This document shows positions 7,311 to 16,308 of a stretch of 64,000 bases of DNA, in pieces. Made by a program: the position numbers and the translations under genes. How positions within the stretch are numbered: position 1 is the stretch's first letter; each line of letters opens with the position of its first letter. The stretch covers positions 1 through 64,000 of the forward strand of contig JBJHCV010000005.1 in assembly GCA_050486225.1 (NCBI GenBank), written 5' to 3'. The notes beneath the pieces are model-generated. The model was not told the origin of the DNA and searched no databases. It saw nothing but the letters and a program-made list of their open reading frames with translations. Origin of the DNA: JBBDIX01 sp050486225. Lineage in GTDB: Bacteria; Actinomycetota; Nitriliruptoria; Nitriliruptorales; Nitriliruptoraceae.

Positions 7311-8249
7311 ATGCGGTTCGACGACGTCACGCAGGCCATCGGCCAGACCCCGCTCGTGGGTCTGCCGAACCTGTCGCCTGACGGCTACCGCATCCACCTG
7401 AAGCTCGAGGGGCACAACCCGACCGGATCGGTCAAGGACCGGGTCGCGAAGTACCTGGTGGACCAGGCGGAGTCGGCGGGACTGCTCGCGCCCGGCCAGC
7501 GCGTGCTCGAGCCCACGTCCGGCAACACGGGCATCGCACTCGCGGCCATCTGCCGGGTGCGTGGCTACCCGCTCACGTGCGTGATGCCCGAGAACACCTC
7601 GGAGGAACGCCGCCAGCTGCTGACCATGTTCGGTGCGCAGATCGTGAACTCCCCGGCGGACCAGGGATCCAACGGCGCGGTCCGGCTCGCGCGGGAACTC
7701 GCCGAGGCCGACCCGTCGCTGTACATGCCGTTCCAGTACGGCAACGCTGCCAACCCCCTGTCCCACTACGAGACGACCGCGCCGGAGATCATCGCCGACC
7801 TGCCGACCACCACGGCGTTCGTCGCGGGGCTCGGCACGGGGGGCACGGTCACCGGGGTGGGCCGTCGTCTCAAGCGCTGGAACCCCGACGTGCGGATCTA
7901 CGCCGCGGAGCCGGAGTACGGCGACCTGGTGTACGGGCTTCGAAACCTCGACGAGGGGTATGTCCCGGAGGTGCTCGACATCGACGTGCTCGACGGGCGC
8001 ATCAAGGTCGACTCGCGTGCCGCGCTCGAGTACACCCGCCGACTCGCCGACGAGGAGGGGATCTTCGCGGGACCTTCGACCGGCGCGTCGCTGGCGGTCG
8101 CCGTTCGCGTGTGTGCGCGCCTTCCCGAGGGTTCCGACATCGTGGCGCTGTCGCCGGACGGCGGGTGGAAGTACCTGTCCACCGGGGCGTACGCAGCGGG
8201 TGACACCGAGGAGATCGCGAAGCGGCTGTCCACGACACTCTGGGCGTGA
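7311..8249 (+). CDS. cysM: O-phosphoserine-type cysteine synthase CysM
   Basis: A 312-residue PLP enzyme that, with CysO thiocarboxylate, converts an activated serine to a CysO-cysteine adduct. Visible motifs are the PLP lysine (GSVKDR, K42), the substrate loop TSGNTG (69-74) and the phosphate loop GTGGT near residue 172. The LRNLDEG segment and the C-terminal LWA tail match mycobacterial CysM, which uses O-phosphoserine. Start 7311 is preferred over the in-frame GTG at 7305 because GGAGAGG (7298-7304) is correctly spaced for the ATG. It completes the mec-cysO-cysM pathway and should be co-transcribed with cysO. Confidence 0.92.
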   Translation: MRFDDVTQAIGQTPLVGLPNLSPDGYRIHLKLEGHNPTGSVKDRVAKYLVDQAESAGLLAPGQRVLEPTSGNTGIALAAICRVRGYPLTCVMPENTSEERRQLLTMFGAQIVNSPADQGSNGAVRLARELAEADPSLYMPFQYGNAANPLSHYETTAPEIIADLPTTTAFVAGLGTGGTVTGVGRRLKRWNPDVRIYAAEPEYGDLVYGLRNLDEGYVPEVLDIDVLDGRIKVDSRAALEYTRRLADEEGIFAGPSTGASLAVAVRVCARLPEGSDIVALSPDGGWKYLSTGAYAAGDTEEIAKRLSTTLWA

Positions 8250-8253
8250 CGCC

Positions 8254-9033
8254 GTGGCGGCCGCGAACCCTCCCGAGTCGCCGTTCTCCCTGACCGTCCT
8301 GGGGTCGGCCGGTTCCCACACGGGCCCGGGCCGCGCCTGTTCCGGCCACCTCGTGCAGACGTCGACGACGAACCTGCTGCTCGACGCCGGCAACGGGTCG
8401 ACCGCGAACCTCCAGCGGTTCGTCCGGTTCGCCGACGTCGACGCCGTGTTCGTCACGCATCGCCACGTGGACCACTGTGTGGACCTCGTCGGGATGTTCC
8501 ATGCACTGTGGTTCGACCCGACCTTCACAGGAAGCGTGGACCTGTACGCGCCGGCCGAGGTCCGTGAGACCCTGACCGGGTTGCTCTCGCGCGACTCCGC
8601 GCTCGAGTTCGAGCGGGTCTTCCGGTGCCACGAGGTCCGAGGTGGCGACCACGTCCGGGTCGGGGACGTCGACGTCGACGTGTTCGACGCTCGCCACCCA
8701 CCACCGTCGGTCTCGTACCGGGTCACGTCCGGGGGCCGGGTGCTCGCGTACTCGGGGGACACGGCGCTCGACGACACACTCGTCGAGTGCGCGCGCGACG
8801 CCGACCTGTTCCTGTGCGAGGCGACCTGGCAGGGACACGCCTCCGACTTCCCGGACGACCTCCACCTGGTGGCAGCCGACGCTGGACGCGCGGCCACCAG
8901 GGCCGGGGCGCGTCGCCTGGTGCTCACGCACGTCGCCGGTGGACTCGACGTCGAGGTGTCGCGCACCGAGGCGGCGACGACCTTCGACGGGCCGGTCGCC
9001 GCCGCCGACGACCTGCAGACCTGGACCCTCTGA
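8254..9033 (+). CDS. MBL-fold metallohydrolase (RNase Z-like)
   Basis: 259 residues of the metallo-beta-lactamase fold. The metal motif HxHxDH is present as H69, H71, D73 and H74 (THRHVDHCVD), with further ligands likely in the YSGDT and LTHVAGG segments. It resembles the RNase Z/phosphodiesterase-like subgroup but is shorter than true RNase Z, and I see no exosite. GTG 8254 lies four bases after the cysM stop, so the two are probably co-transcribed. The substrate is unknown. Confidence 0.8.
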   Translation: MAAANPPESPFSLTVLGSAGSHTGPGRACSGHLVQTSTTNLLLDAGNGSTANLQRFVRFADVDAVFVTHRHVDHCVDLVGMFHALWFDPTFTGSVDLYAPAEVRETLTGLLSRDSALEFERVFRCHEVRGGDHVRVGDVDVDVFDARHPPPSVSYRVTSGGRVLAYSGDTALDDTLVECARDADLFLCEATWQGHASDFPDDLHLVAADAGRAATRAGARRLVLTHVAGGLDVEVSRTEAATTFDGPVAAADDLQTWTL

Positions 9034-9083
9034 TCGCAGACCTGATCGCTGATGCCCGTCGTCGCACGGGCGAGGAGACCCCG

Positions 9084-9773
9084 ATGACGAGGCACGACGG
9101 ACGACGACCAGACGAGATGCGCGACGTGCACGTGACGGTGGACACCCAGCGCAGTCCTGCGGGGTCCGCGACCGTTCGGTTCGGGGAGACGGCGGTGCTG
9201 TGCGCGGTCTCGGTCGAGGAGGGGGCACCGCGTTTTCGCAGCCCCGGAGGGTGGCTGACGGCCGAGTACGCGATGCTGCCCGGTGCGACGAGTTCGCGGG
9301 TGCGCCGTGACCGCAACGGTCCCTCCGGACGGGCCAAGGAGATCGAGCGACTGGTCGGCCGGTCGCTGCGCAGCGTCGTCGACCTCGACGCGCTCGGAGA
9401 GGTCACCCTGACGGTGGACTGCGACGTGCTGGAGGCCGACGGCGGCACGCGTACGGCGGCGATCACCGGAGGGTGGGTCGCGGTCGCGCGGGCCCTGCGG
9501 GCGGTCGGTCTGGAGCACGCGCTGACGGGGCAGTTGGCTGCCGTGTCGGTCGGGATCGTCGACGGCGAGGTCGTCCTCGATCTGGACTACCCCGAGGACT
9601 CCCGGGCGTCGGTGGACATGAACGTGGTCGCCACGGCCGACGGACGGATCGTCGAGGTGCAGGGCACGGCGGAGGGCACGCCGTTCACTCGAGACGAGCA
9701 CGACGCACTGCTCGACCTCGCGTTGGCCGGGTGCGCACGGCTCACCGCACACCAGTCGCAGGTGCTGGCATGA
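9084..9773 (+). CDS. rph: Ribonuclease PH
   Basis: A 229-residue phosphorolytic 3'-5' exoribonuclease that trims tRNA 3' ends. Family blocks are easy to see: the start RRPDEMRDV, the RNA/phosphate-binding region GRSLRSVVD, the DCDVLEADGGTRTAAITG segment, and VDMNVV followed by EVQGTAEG. ATG 9084 is preceded by GAGGAG. The stop overlaps the next start (ATGA), giving the rph-rdgB pair that is conserved in many actinobacteria. Confidence 0.93.
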   Translation: MTRHDGRRPDEMRDVHVTVDTQRSPAGSATVRFGETAVLCAVSVEEGAPRFRSPGGWLTAEYAMLPGATSSRVRRDRNGPSGRAKEIERLVGRSLRSVVDLDALGEVTLTVDCDVLEADGGTRTAAITGGWVAVARALRAVGLEHALTGQLAAVSVGIVDGEVVLDLDYPEDSRASVDMNVVATADGRIVEVQGTAEGTPFTRDEHDALLDLALAGCARLTAHQSQVLA

Positions 9774-10378
9774 CCGGCACGCGACGGGTGGTCGTTGCGA
9801 CGGGAAACGCCCACAAGGTGACCGAGATCGCAGCGATCCTGTCAGGACTCGACGTGGAACTCGTCGCGATGTCGCAGTTCGGCCTGCCGGAGCCGGTCGA
9901 GGACGGAGACACGTTCGAGGCCAATGCGCTCATCAAGGCGCGGGCCTGTGCCGTCGCCACGGGACTTCCGTCGATCGCGGACGACTCGGGCATCGCGGTG
10001 GACGCGCTCGGCGGTGCGCCGGGCATCCACTCCGCGCGTTACGCCGGCGAGCCGACGGACGACGCCGCGAACAACCGCAGGCTCGTCGCCGAACTGCAGG
10101 ACGTCGCACCGGAGGATCGCACGGCACGGTTCGTCTGCGCAGCGGCGGTCTGCCTCCCGGACGGGACCGAGCACGTCGTGCGCGCCGAGATGGTCGGGCG
10201 GGTCGTCGACGCGCCGCGGGGCGAGCACGGGTTCGGCTACGACCCGCACTTCGTGAGCGACGTGGGTGGGGGGCGGACCAACGCCGAACTGCGCCCCGAG
10301 GAGAAGGACGCCGTCTCACACCGCGGAGCGGCGTTCCGGAGTCTGCGCCCGCACCTGGAACAGATCCTGTCCGACTGA
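9770..10378 (+). CDS. rdgB: XTP/dITP diphosphatase (RdgB/HAM1 family)
   Basis: A 202-residue house-cleaning nucleotide pyrophosphatase that removes ITP, dITP and XTP. Motifs include ATGNAHKVTEI at the N-terminus, FEANALIKA, and the substrate-pocket block ADDSGIAVDALGGAPG. GFGYDPHF and the C-terminal SHRGAAF are also typical. The start overlaps the rph stop by four bases, so translation is coupled. The gene converges with uspA only six bases later. Confidence 0.93.
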   Translation: MTGTRRVVVATGNAHKVTEIAAILSGLDVELVAMSQFGLPEPVEDGDTFEANALIKARACAVATGLPSIADDSGIAVDALGGAPGIHSARYAGEPTDDAANNRRLVAELQDVAPEDRTARFVCAAAVCLPDGTEHVVRAEMVGRVVDAPRGEHGFGYDPHFVSDVGGGRTNAELRPEEKDAVSHRGAAFRSLRPHLEQILSD

Positions 10379-10384
10379 CGGGCG

Positions 10385-10843
10385 TCAGACGTCGTGGACG
10401 ATGACCACGGGGCATCGCGCATGAGCAGCGCACTGCTGGCTGACCGACCCGAGCAGCAGGCCCTTGAAGCCACCGCGCCCGCGTGACCCCAAGACGAGCA
10501 GGTCGGCGTCGGCCGACTGTTCGATGAGGTACTCCGCCGGGCGACTCCGTGCGACGGCCATCGGCGTGATCTCCACTCCCTCGATCCCAGTGGTCATGGC
10601 GTCGATCAGTGCCTGCGCGTTGGCCTGGGCGGTGGTGTTGGCCTCGTCGAGGTGGTCGCGCATCGCCTGGATCTGCGCCGGGGTCGCCGCGTCCTCGTTG
10701 AGGTACTGCTGTAGCGACATCTCGACCTCGTAGGTCGTGACGACGGTGAGCGTCGATCCGGTGAGGGCGGCCTGTCCGGCGGCCCACTCGAGGGCCCTGC
10801 GTGAACCCTCGGATCCGTCGACGCCGACGACGATGTGTCCCAT
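10385..10843 (-). CDS. Universal stress protein, UspA family
   Basis: A 152-residue single-domain Usp protein. It starts with the family core IVVGVDGSEGS and contains the ATP-binding signature GSRGRGGFKGLLLGSVS near the C-terminus, so it should bind ATP. GGGAG sits in front of the ATG at 10843. Upstream on the minus strand a TAGGTT could be a -10 element, but no convincing -35 is visible. Its role is general stress adaptation; the specific trigger is unknown. Confidence 0.88.
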   Translation of the reverse strand: MGHIVVGVDGSEGSRRALEWAAGQAALTGSTLTVVTTYEVEMSLQQYLNEDAATPAQIQAMRDHLDEANTTAQANAQALIDAMTTGIEGVEITPMAVARSRPAEYLIEQSADADLLVLGSRGRGGFKGLLLGSVSQQCAAHARCPVVIVHDV

Positions 10844-10945
10844 GTGCTGGCTCCCTGCTGGATGCTGGTCGACTCGAACCTACGTCCGGCGCGAGGGAGC
10901 GACGAGTGCCGAACGGCCCCCGGTGCTGGCCGATCGGCCCCGTGG

Positions 10946-11770
10946 TCAGTCGACGGCGGCCACGACCCGGTCCGACAGGGCCGGCCACACCTCGCTCGCC
11001 CAGTCGCCGAAGGCACGGTCGGCGAGTTCGGCGCACGCGACACCTCGTTGCGGGTCCACCCAGAGGAACGACCCGGACTGGCCGAAGTGTCCGAACGTCG
11101 CGGGCGACACGGCGGTGCCGAGCCAGTGGGGAGCCTTGTGGCCGCGGATCTCGAAGCCGAGGCCCCAGTCGTTGGGTTGCTGACGTCCGTGGCCCGGCAG
11201 CACACCGTCCAGACCCGGGAACGCGACGTGCGTCGCCTCGGCGTGGAGTTCCGGGTCCAGCAGTCGCGGCTCGAGGAGTTCGCCGGCGAAGCCGAGCAGG
11301 TCTCGCACGGTGCCCCGACCGTCACGAGCGGGTGACCCGTCGAGCGTCGTCGCCGACATGCCCAGGGGCCCGAGCACCTCGCGGGTCAGGAAGGTCGAGA
11401 ACGACTCGCCCGCGCGCTCGGCGACGAGGTCCCCGAGCAGGTCGAAGGCCCAGTTGGAGTACATGCGTCGTCGTTCCGGGCGGTTCAGCGGCATGCCCTC
11501 CTCGAGGGGTACCCCGCCGGCGTGCGCGAGCAGGTGGCGAACGGTCGCACCCTCCACCGGCCCATACGGTTCGTCGAGGTGCAGCAGTCCCTGCTCGGCG
11601 CCGATCAGCACGGCGTAGGCCGTCAGTGGCTTGGACAGTGAGGCCAGAGGCAGTTCGAGGTCGACGGGGCCGTGGACGGCAAGGACACCGCTGGGGCTCG
11701 CGACGCCGATCGCCACCGTGTCCGGGGCCCAGTCGTCGGTGCTCGCGAGCGCCGCGTCGAGGTCGTCCAT
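10946..11770 (-). CDS. Beta-lactamase-fold serine hydrolase (class C/esterase type)
   Basis: 274 residues of the serine beta-lactamase/penicillin-binding fold. The catalytic SxxK is S44-L-S-K47, and a YxN motif follows at Y104-S-N106 (MYSNW). There is no signal peptide, so it is probably cytoplasmic and more likely an esterase or D-amino-acid peptidase than a true beta-lactamase. GGAGG precedes the ATG at 11770. It stands alone between uspA and yceI on the minus strand. Confidence 0.82.
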   Translation of the reverse strand: MDDLDAALASTDDWAPDTVAIGVASPSGVLAVHGPVDLELPLASLSKPLTAYAVLIGAEQGLLHLDEPYGPVEGATVRHLLAHAGGVPLEEGMPLNRPERRRMYSNWAFDLLGDLVAERAGESFSTFLTREVLGPLGMSATTLDGSPARDGRGTVRDLLGFAGELLEPRLLDPELHAEATHVAFPGLDGVLPGHGRQQPNDWGLGFEIRGHKAPHWLGTAVSPATFGHFGQSGSFLWVDPQRGVACAELADRAFGDWASEVWPALSDRVVAAVD

Positions 11771-11862
11771 CGGTGGCCTCCGGACCGATCGAGGGACAGG
11801 ACGGTACCCGCGCCGGTCGGGTGACCGTGCGCGGGTACCGGGTGATGCAGAGGTGGTGGACG

Positions 11863-12426
11863 TCAGGCCGTACGGATCGCCGACACCTCGAACTCGAGGC
11901 GGACCCTCTCGCTCACCAGCACGCCGCCGGCCTCCAGGGCTGCGTTCCAGGTGAGGTTCCAGTCGCGCCGGTTGACCTCGACGGATCCCTCGAACCCGAC
12001 GCGTTCGTTGCCGAACGGGTCGGTCGCGGCCCCGGTGAGCGTCAGGTCGAGCGTGACCGGACGGGTGACGTCGCGGATCGTGAGGTCGCCGGTCACCCGG
12101 TACTCGACGTCGGACCGCTGCTCGACGTCGGTGGACGAGAAGGTGATCGTCGGGTACGTGTCGGTGTCGAAGAAGTCGCCACTGCGCAGGTGCGCGTCGC
12201 GGTCGTCCGAGCGCGTGTCGACGCTCGCCGCCTGGATCGTGACGTCGACGCGGGAGCGGCTCGGCTGGTCACCGTCGACGGCGATCGTGCCCTCGACGTC
12301 GCGGAACGTGCCGCGGACGCGGGTCACCATCGCGTGGCGTGCGGTGAACCCCACCTGCGTGTGCGAGGGGTCCAGCGTCCAGGTGCCGGTGAGTTCGGAC
12401 AGGGAGGGAAGCGTCAGGGTCGACAT
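11863..12426 (-). CDS. YceI family lipid-binding protein
   Basis: 187 residues of the YceI lipocalin-like fold, which binds polyisoprenoids or amides. The opening GTWTLDPSHTQVGFTARHAM, the middle FFDTDTYPTITFSS and the DLTIRDVTRPV segment are typical. No signal peptide is visible, as in many actinobacterial YceI proteins. GGAG precedes ATG 12426. Upstream lies one of the clearest promoters in the window with a palindrome in its spacer, so it is likely regulated on its own. Confidence 0.9.
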   Translation of the reverse strand: MSTLTLPSLSELTGTWTLDPSHTQVGFTARHAMVTRVRGTFRDVEGTIAVDGDQPSRSRVDVTIQAASVDTRSDDRDAHLRSGDFFDTDTYPTITFSSTDVEQRSDVEYRVTGDLTIRDVTRPVTLDLTLTGAATDPFGNERVGFEGSVEVNRRDWNLTWNAALEAGGVLVSERVRLEFEVSAIRTA

Positions 12427-12478
12427 GTCTCAGTACTCCGTGGGTCGGGATCGGTACAACGGGTAGGTTGCTGAGACA

Positions 12479-12506
12479 ACAATAGCAGATTCACGTGAAG
12501 TGTCAA
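12479..12506 (-). promoter_or_regulatory. yceI promoter with embedded palindromic operator
   Basis: On the minus strand, TTGACA (complement of 12501-12506) is followed after 16 bases by TATTGT (complement of 12479-12484), a near-consensus sigma70-type promoter for yceI. The spacer contains the perfect palindrome TTCACGTGAA (12490-12499). A repressor bound there would block RNA polymerase. This stretch is notably AT-richer than its surroundings. Confidence 0.7.
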
Positions 12507-12568
12507 CTATGGCCCGTGGGTCGCCCTGGGTTCGAGGTGGTCCGGGGTCGGACGGAGCGCTCGTCCGG

Positions 12569-14122
12569 TCAGGAGAACAGGACCTGTTCGAGCACGAGTT
12601 CGGGATGGTCCCGGGTGATGCGCTCGGCGGCCCAGCGGTCTCGGAACAGCACGAGGGGGACCCCGTCGGCGCGCCGGTACACGGAGACGTCACGCATGGC
12701 AGCGAGCGCGGCGACCGACGCCTCGTCCGTGGCCCGTGCCTGCTGGTACGGGGCGTTGCGCAGTCGGACCGGCGCACCGAACTCCTGCTCGAGCCGCCAC
12801 TCGGCGACGTCGAACTGCAGCCGGCCGACCGCCGCGAGCACCGGTTCCTGGTCGCCGAGGTCAGGATGGCGCAGCACCTGGACCACGCCCTCCTGGTCGA
12901 GCTGTTCGAGGCCCCGGCGGAACTGCTTGACCCTCGACCGGTCGACCGGGCTGGCGATGCGGAACTCCTCGGGTGTGAACGTGGGAGGCGGGGGGAACTC
13001 GACGGGCACGTCCTCGTAGAGGGTGTCGCCGATGCGCAGGTCCGTGGCGTTCACCAGGCCGATCACGTCGCCGGGCCAGGCCGTGTCGACGGTCTGGCGT
13101 TCTCGCCCGAACACCTCGTGGGCGTACTTCGCGACGATCCGCCGGCCGGTGCGGGCACAGGTCAGTGACGTTCCCCGTTCGAATCGTCCGGAACAGACTC
13201 GGACGAACGCGAGGCGGTCGCGGTGTCGAGGATCGAGGTTCGTCTGCACCTTGAAGACGAACCCGGAGAACGGGTCGTCGAGTTCCCGACGCTGACCGGA
13301 TCGCGACAGGCGGGCGCTCGGGGCCGGGGCGATCTCGGCGATGGCGTCGAGCAGCAGTCGCACCCCGAAGTTGGCGAGGGCCGACCCGAAGAACACCGGA
13401 GTCGACGTGCCGACCAGGAATCCCTCGTCGTCATGATCCCGCCCCATCGCGTGGAGCAGTTCGAGCTCGTCTGCCGCGCTGGCCGTCGTGGCATCCACCT
13501 CGAAGGGACGCGACGACTCGTCGGCGATGGTCGATCCGTGGGCCGAGCTGGCGAACTGGTGGAACTGGTCGTCGCGTCGGTCCACGACCCCGAGGAAGCG
13601 CCCGCCCGACAGGACTGGCCACGTGACGGGCGTCGGTTCGATGCCCAGTGTCGACTCGATGTCGTCGATGATCTCCAGCGGTTCGGGTGCCGGACGATCC
13701 ATCTTGTTCACGAACGTGATGACGGGGGTGCCTCGCCGGCGACACACCGCGTAGAGCTTCTCGGTCTGCGGTTCCACCCCACGTGCGGCGTCGACGACCA
13801 TGACCGCGGCATCGACACCGGACAGCACGCGGTAGGTGTCCTCGGAGAAGTCGCGGTGCCCGGGGGTGTCGAGCAGGTTGAAGACGTGACCCGCGTGTTC
13901 GAAGCGCATCACCGTGGAACTGATGGAGATGCCCCGGGTCTTCTCCAGTTCAAGCCAGTCCGAGGCCGTGGCGCGCTCGGCCTTTCGGCTCTGGACGGCG
14001 CCGGCCTCGCGGATCGCGCCCGCGTACAGCAGGAACTTCTCCGTCAGGGTGGTCTTGCCCGCGTCCGGGTGCGAGATGATCGCGAACGTGCGGCGTCGCG
14101 CCGCCTCGGCCCGTACGTCCAC
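12569..14122 (-). CDS. prfC: Peptide chain release factor 3
   Basis: A GTPase of about 517 residues that recycles RF1/RF2 from the ribosome. It shows the G1 motif SHPDAGKTTLTEKF, an intact switch region (EKTRGISISS), G3 DTPGH and G4 NKMD, followed by the RF3-specific C-terminal domains. I prefer GTG 14122 because GAAGGA ends six bases before it; a GTG at 14143 would add seven residues but has no Shine-Dalgarno site. Length and motifs fit RF3 rather than EF-G or TetM proteins. Confidence 0.93.
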   Translation of the reverse strand: MDVRAEAARRRTFAIISHPDAGKTTLTEKFLLYAGAIREAGAVQSRKAERATASDWLELEKTRGISISSTVMRFEHAGHVFNLLDTPGHRDFSEDTYRVLSGVDAAVMVVDAARGVEPQTEKLYAVCRRRGTPVITFVNKMDRPAPEPLEIIDDIESTLGIEPTPVTWPVLSGGRFLGVVDRRDDQFHQFASSAHGSTIADESSRPFEVDATTASAADELELLHAMGRDHDDEGFLVGTSTPVFFGSALANFGVRLLLDAIAEIAPAPSARLSRSGQRRELDDPFSGFVFKVQTNLDPRHRDRLAFVRVCSGRFERGTSLTCARTGRRIVAKYAHEVFGRERQTVDTAWPGDVIGLVNATDLRIGDTLYEDVPVEFPPPPTFTPEEFRIASPVDRSRVKQFRRGLEQLDQEGVVQVLRHPDLGDQEPVLAAVGRLQFDVAEWRLEQEFGAPVRLRNAPYQQARATDEASVAALAAMRDVSVYRRADGVPLVLFRDRWAAERITRDHPELVLEQVLFS

Positions 14123-14237
14123 CACGGTTCCTTCGTCGTGCACTGGGGAGGCGCGTCAGGTCGCCGTCGACCGTGTCAGCGTACGGCCCGTCGGCGCCCT
14201 GCTGGTGCGGTGCCCTGGCCGTCGCGGGCGAACCCGC

Positions 14238-14852
14238 TCACTCGAGGGAGATGAGTCCGTGGCGAACCGCGTGGAGCACCGCCTCGAGTCGCGAGTGGAG
14301 GTGGAGCTTCTCCAGGATGTTGCGCAGGTGGTTCTTGACGGTGTTCTCCGCGATGCCGAGCACCTCGGCGATCTCTCGGTTGGAGTGCCCGCGGGCCGCC
14401 TGGTCGAGCACCTCGACCTCGCGTGCGGTCAACGTCGTCCCGGCTCCGGTCGGCCGCCGGGTCAGCAGACCCCACAGGGTGGACGACAGGGCCGGAGAGG
14501 CGTGGACGCCACCGTCGACCATGGCACGCAGCCCGGCGACGACCTGATCGACGGGATCAGAGCGGAGCAGGCAGCCTCGAGCACCGAATCGGACGGCCTC
14601 CCGCACGGCCTGCGGGTCGGCGGGCTCCACGACGACGGCGAGCACACCGGGGAAGGCGCCACGCACGAGCGGCAGGACCCGTCGGCCGTCGGGACCGGCC
14701 GACGCGACCACGACCTCTGGCCCGAAGGCGTCGGCGACCGTCGCGAGCGCAGACGGGTCGTCCACGGCCTGCGCCGGGTGGCCGCCATCCTGCAGGTGCG
14801 CGAGCAGTGTCTCACGAAACGGCTCGTCCGCGTCCGCCACGAGCACGCGCAC
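14238..14852 (-). CDS. LuxR/NarL-type response regulator with degenerate receiver
   Basis: 204 residues: an N-terminal receiver-like domain (1-120) and a C-terminal LuxR helix-turn-helix (about 139-200, TLTAREVEVLDQAARG and IAENTVKNHLRNI). The acidic pair D7/D9 is kept, but the phosphoacceptor position is serine (VVVASAGPDG, S51) and the conserved lysine is arginine. Ordinary aspartyl phosphorylation is therefore unlikely. GTG 14852 follows GGGAGGA. It is divergent from the histidine kinase at 15111 across a 258-bp region, suggesting regulation of or by that system. Confidence 0.8.
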   Translation of the reverse strand: MRVLVADADEPFRETLLAHLQDGGHPAQAVDDPSALATVADAFGPEVVVASAGPDGRRVLPLVRGAFPGVLAVVVEPADPQAVREAVRFGARGCLLRSDPVDQVVAGLRAMVDGGVHASPALSSTLWGLLTRRPTGAGTTLTAREVEVLDQAARGHSNREIAEVLGIAENTVKNHLRNILEKLHLHSRLEAVLHAVRHGLISLE

Positions 14853-15110
14853 GAAGGTCCTCCCGCCGACGGGTGATGCGACGCTAGTGCCGGTCCGGCG
14901 ACGGCGCCGCCCTGGTCAACCGGCGAGGGGCCGCCGGGTCGGCACACGCAATGGACGCCGGCCGACCTGCGTCGGTCGCGCGGTGCCCGCGACTACCCTT
15001 CGGGTGCCGCTCCGGCCCGATGCGACCCGCGGTGCGCTGCGGTGACCCACATCGTGCTCGGGCAGCGCCGATCGCGTGACCGACGACGACGCAGGCCGAC
15101 GGAGGCACCG

Positions 15111-16286
15111 ATGCCCGAGGGGGGATCCACCGCGCAACGCCCGGTGGGCGCGGTGCACACCTGGCTCGACGCCCTGCGTCGTGAGCTCGGCGCGAGTCGC
15201 TGGTCGGTCGCCGTCCGCGAGGGATCCGTCTGGAACGTCCGCTCGGACGACCCGTCGCTCCACGACGGGCTGATCTCCCAGTTGCTGGGCGACGAGCGTC
15301 GCCATCGGGTCGACCGCTCGATCGTGGTCGACGTCGCCGAGATCGGGGACGTGGGGGAGCGCCTGCGGGCGACCGGGCTCGAGCGCCTGCTGATCGTGCC
15401 CGGAGGGCCGGACGCCCGGATCATCCTCGATGCGCCCGACCTCGCTCGGGCGCAGGAGTTCGTCGCGTCGCCGGCGGGACTCGGCACGACCTTCGACCTC
15501 GCCGGGGCGCTCCAGGCGGAACAGCTCGCCGGCGACCTGATCATTCTTTCCGACTGGTGGCCCGAGGAGGGGCCGCCACCGTCCACCGCGACACTCGAGG
15601 GCACCCTGCTCGCAGGGCGGATGGCCGTGAACGCCGGCTCCGTGCAGGACGCCGCGGTGGAGACCCGCCGCAACGCGCTGCTGCGGGAACGTGCACGCAT
15701 CGCCTCGGTGATCCACGAGGGCATCACCCAGGTCCTCACCAACGTCGCGGTCCAGCTCGAGGTGATTCGGCACGTCTCCCAGGACCCGGAGCAGCTGCAG
15801 GAGATCGTCGACTCGAGTCGGCACGCCGTGCTGCAGGCCCTCGAGTCGTTGCGCACGGTCATCTTCGACCTCACACCTCCCGACGAGGAGTGGACGGACC
15901 TCGCCGCGGGGCTCGACGGGTTCGTGGCCGACTTCGCGGGCCAGTGGGGCCTGCAGGTGCGGATGCGCCTGGTGGGGGAGGCGCGAGACCTCGACGCGGA
16001 GATCGTGTCCATGGGGTTCGCGTTCGTGCAGGAGGCCCTCACCAACGTGCGCCGACATGCGCAGGCCACCTCGGCGACCGTCACCCTGACCTACGACCCG
16101 GACCACGTGAGCATCGAGGTGCTCGACGACGGCATCGGACTGCAGGACCGTGGGGCGGACGAGGACCTGCGTCCCCACCAGGGGTTGAGCATCGTCGAGT
16201 CCCGCGCACGACTGCTCGACGGGCGACTGGAGATCGTGTCGACCCCCGGGGCAGGGACTGCGGTGCGCGTCGAGGTCCCGGCGTGA
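15111..16286 (+). CDS. Soluble sensor histidine kinase, HisKA_3/NarX-like family
   Basis: 391 residues without membrane segments. The N-terminal 190 residues form an unassigned GAF-like sensor region. The HisKA_3 dimerization box follows, with the phosphorylated histidine at H202 (SVIHEGITQ), then a GHKL ATPase domain with N-box FVQEALTNVRRHA and G-box DDGIGL. ATG 15111 is fixed by GGAGG at 15101-15105. The adjacent NarL-type regulator at 16309 is the obvious partner. A cytoplasmic signal, such as redox state or a metabolite, is likely but unidentified. Confidence 0.85.
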   Translation: MPEGGSTAQRPVGAVHTWLDALRRELGASRWSVAVREGSVWNVRSDDPSLHDGLISQLLGDERRHRVDRSIVVDVAEIGDVGERLRATGLERLLIVPGGPDARIILDAPDLARAQEFVASPAGLGTTFDLAGALQAEQLAGDLIILSDWWPEEGPPPSTATLEGTLLAGRMAVNAGSVQDAAVETRRNALLRERARIASVIHEGITQVLTNVAVQLEVIRHVSQDPEQLQEIVDSSRHAVLQALESLRTVIFDLTPPDEEWTDLAAGLDGFVADFAGQWGLQVRMRLVGEARDLDAEIVSMGFAFVQEALTNVRRHAQATSATVTLTYDPDHVSIEVLDDGIGLQDRGADEDLRPHQGLSIVESRARLLDGRLEIVSTPGAGTAVRVEVPA

Positions 16287-16308
16287 CGGTGGTCGCAGGG
16301 CGTCCGAC

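Noticed and set aside
6693..9752. Very long minus-strand open frame (about 1000 codons) across mec, cysO, cysM, the MBL gene and rph
   Set aside because: All the genes it opposes are firmly identified on the plus strand; GC-rich DNA gives long antisense frames by codon bias.
10844..10945. Possible tRNA T-arm-like sequence (GGTTCGAGT) on the minus strand
   Set aside because: The flanking bases do not form a T-stem and no acceptor or anticodon stem can be drawn.
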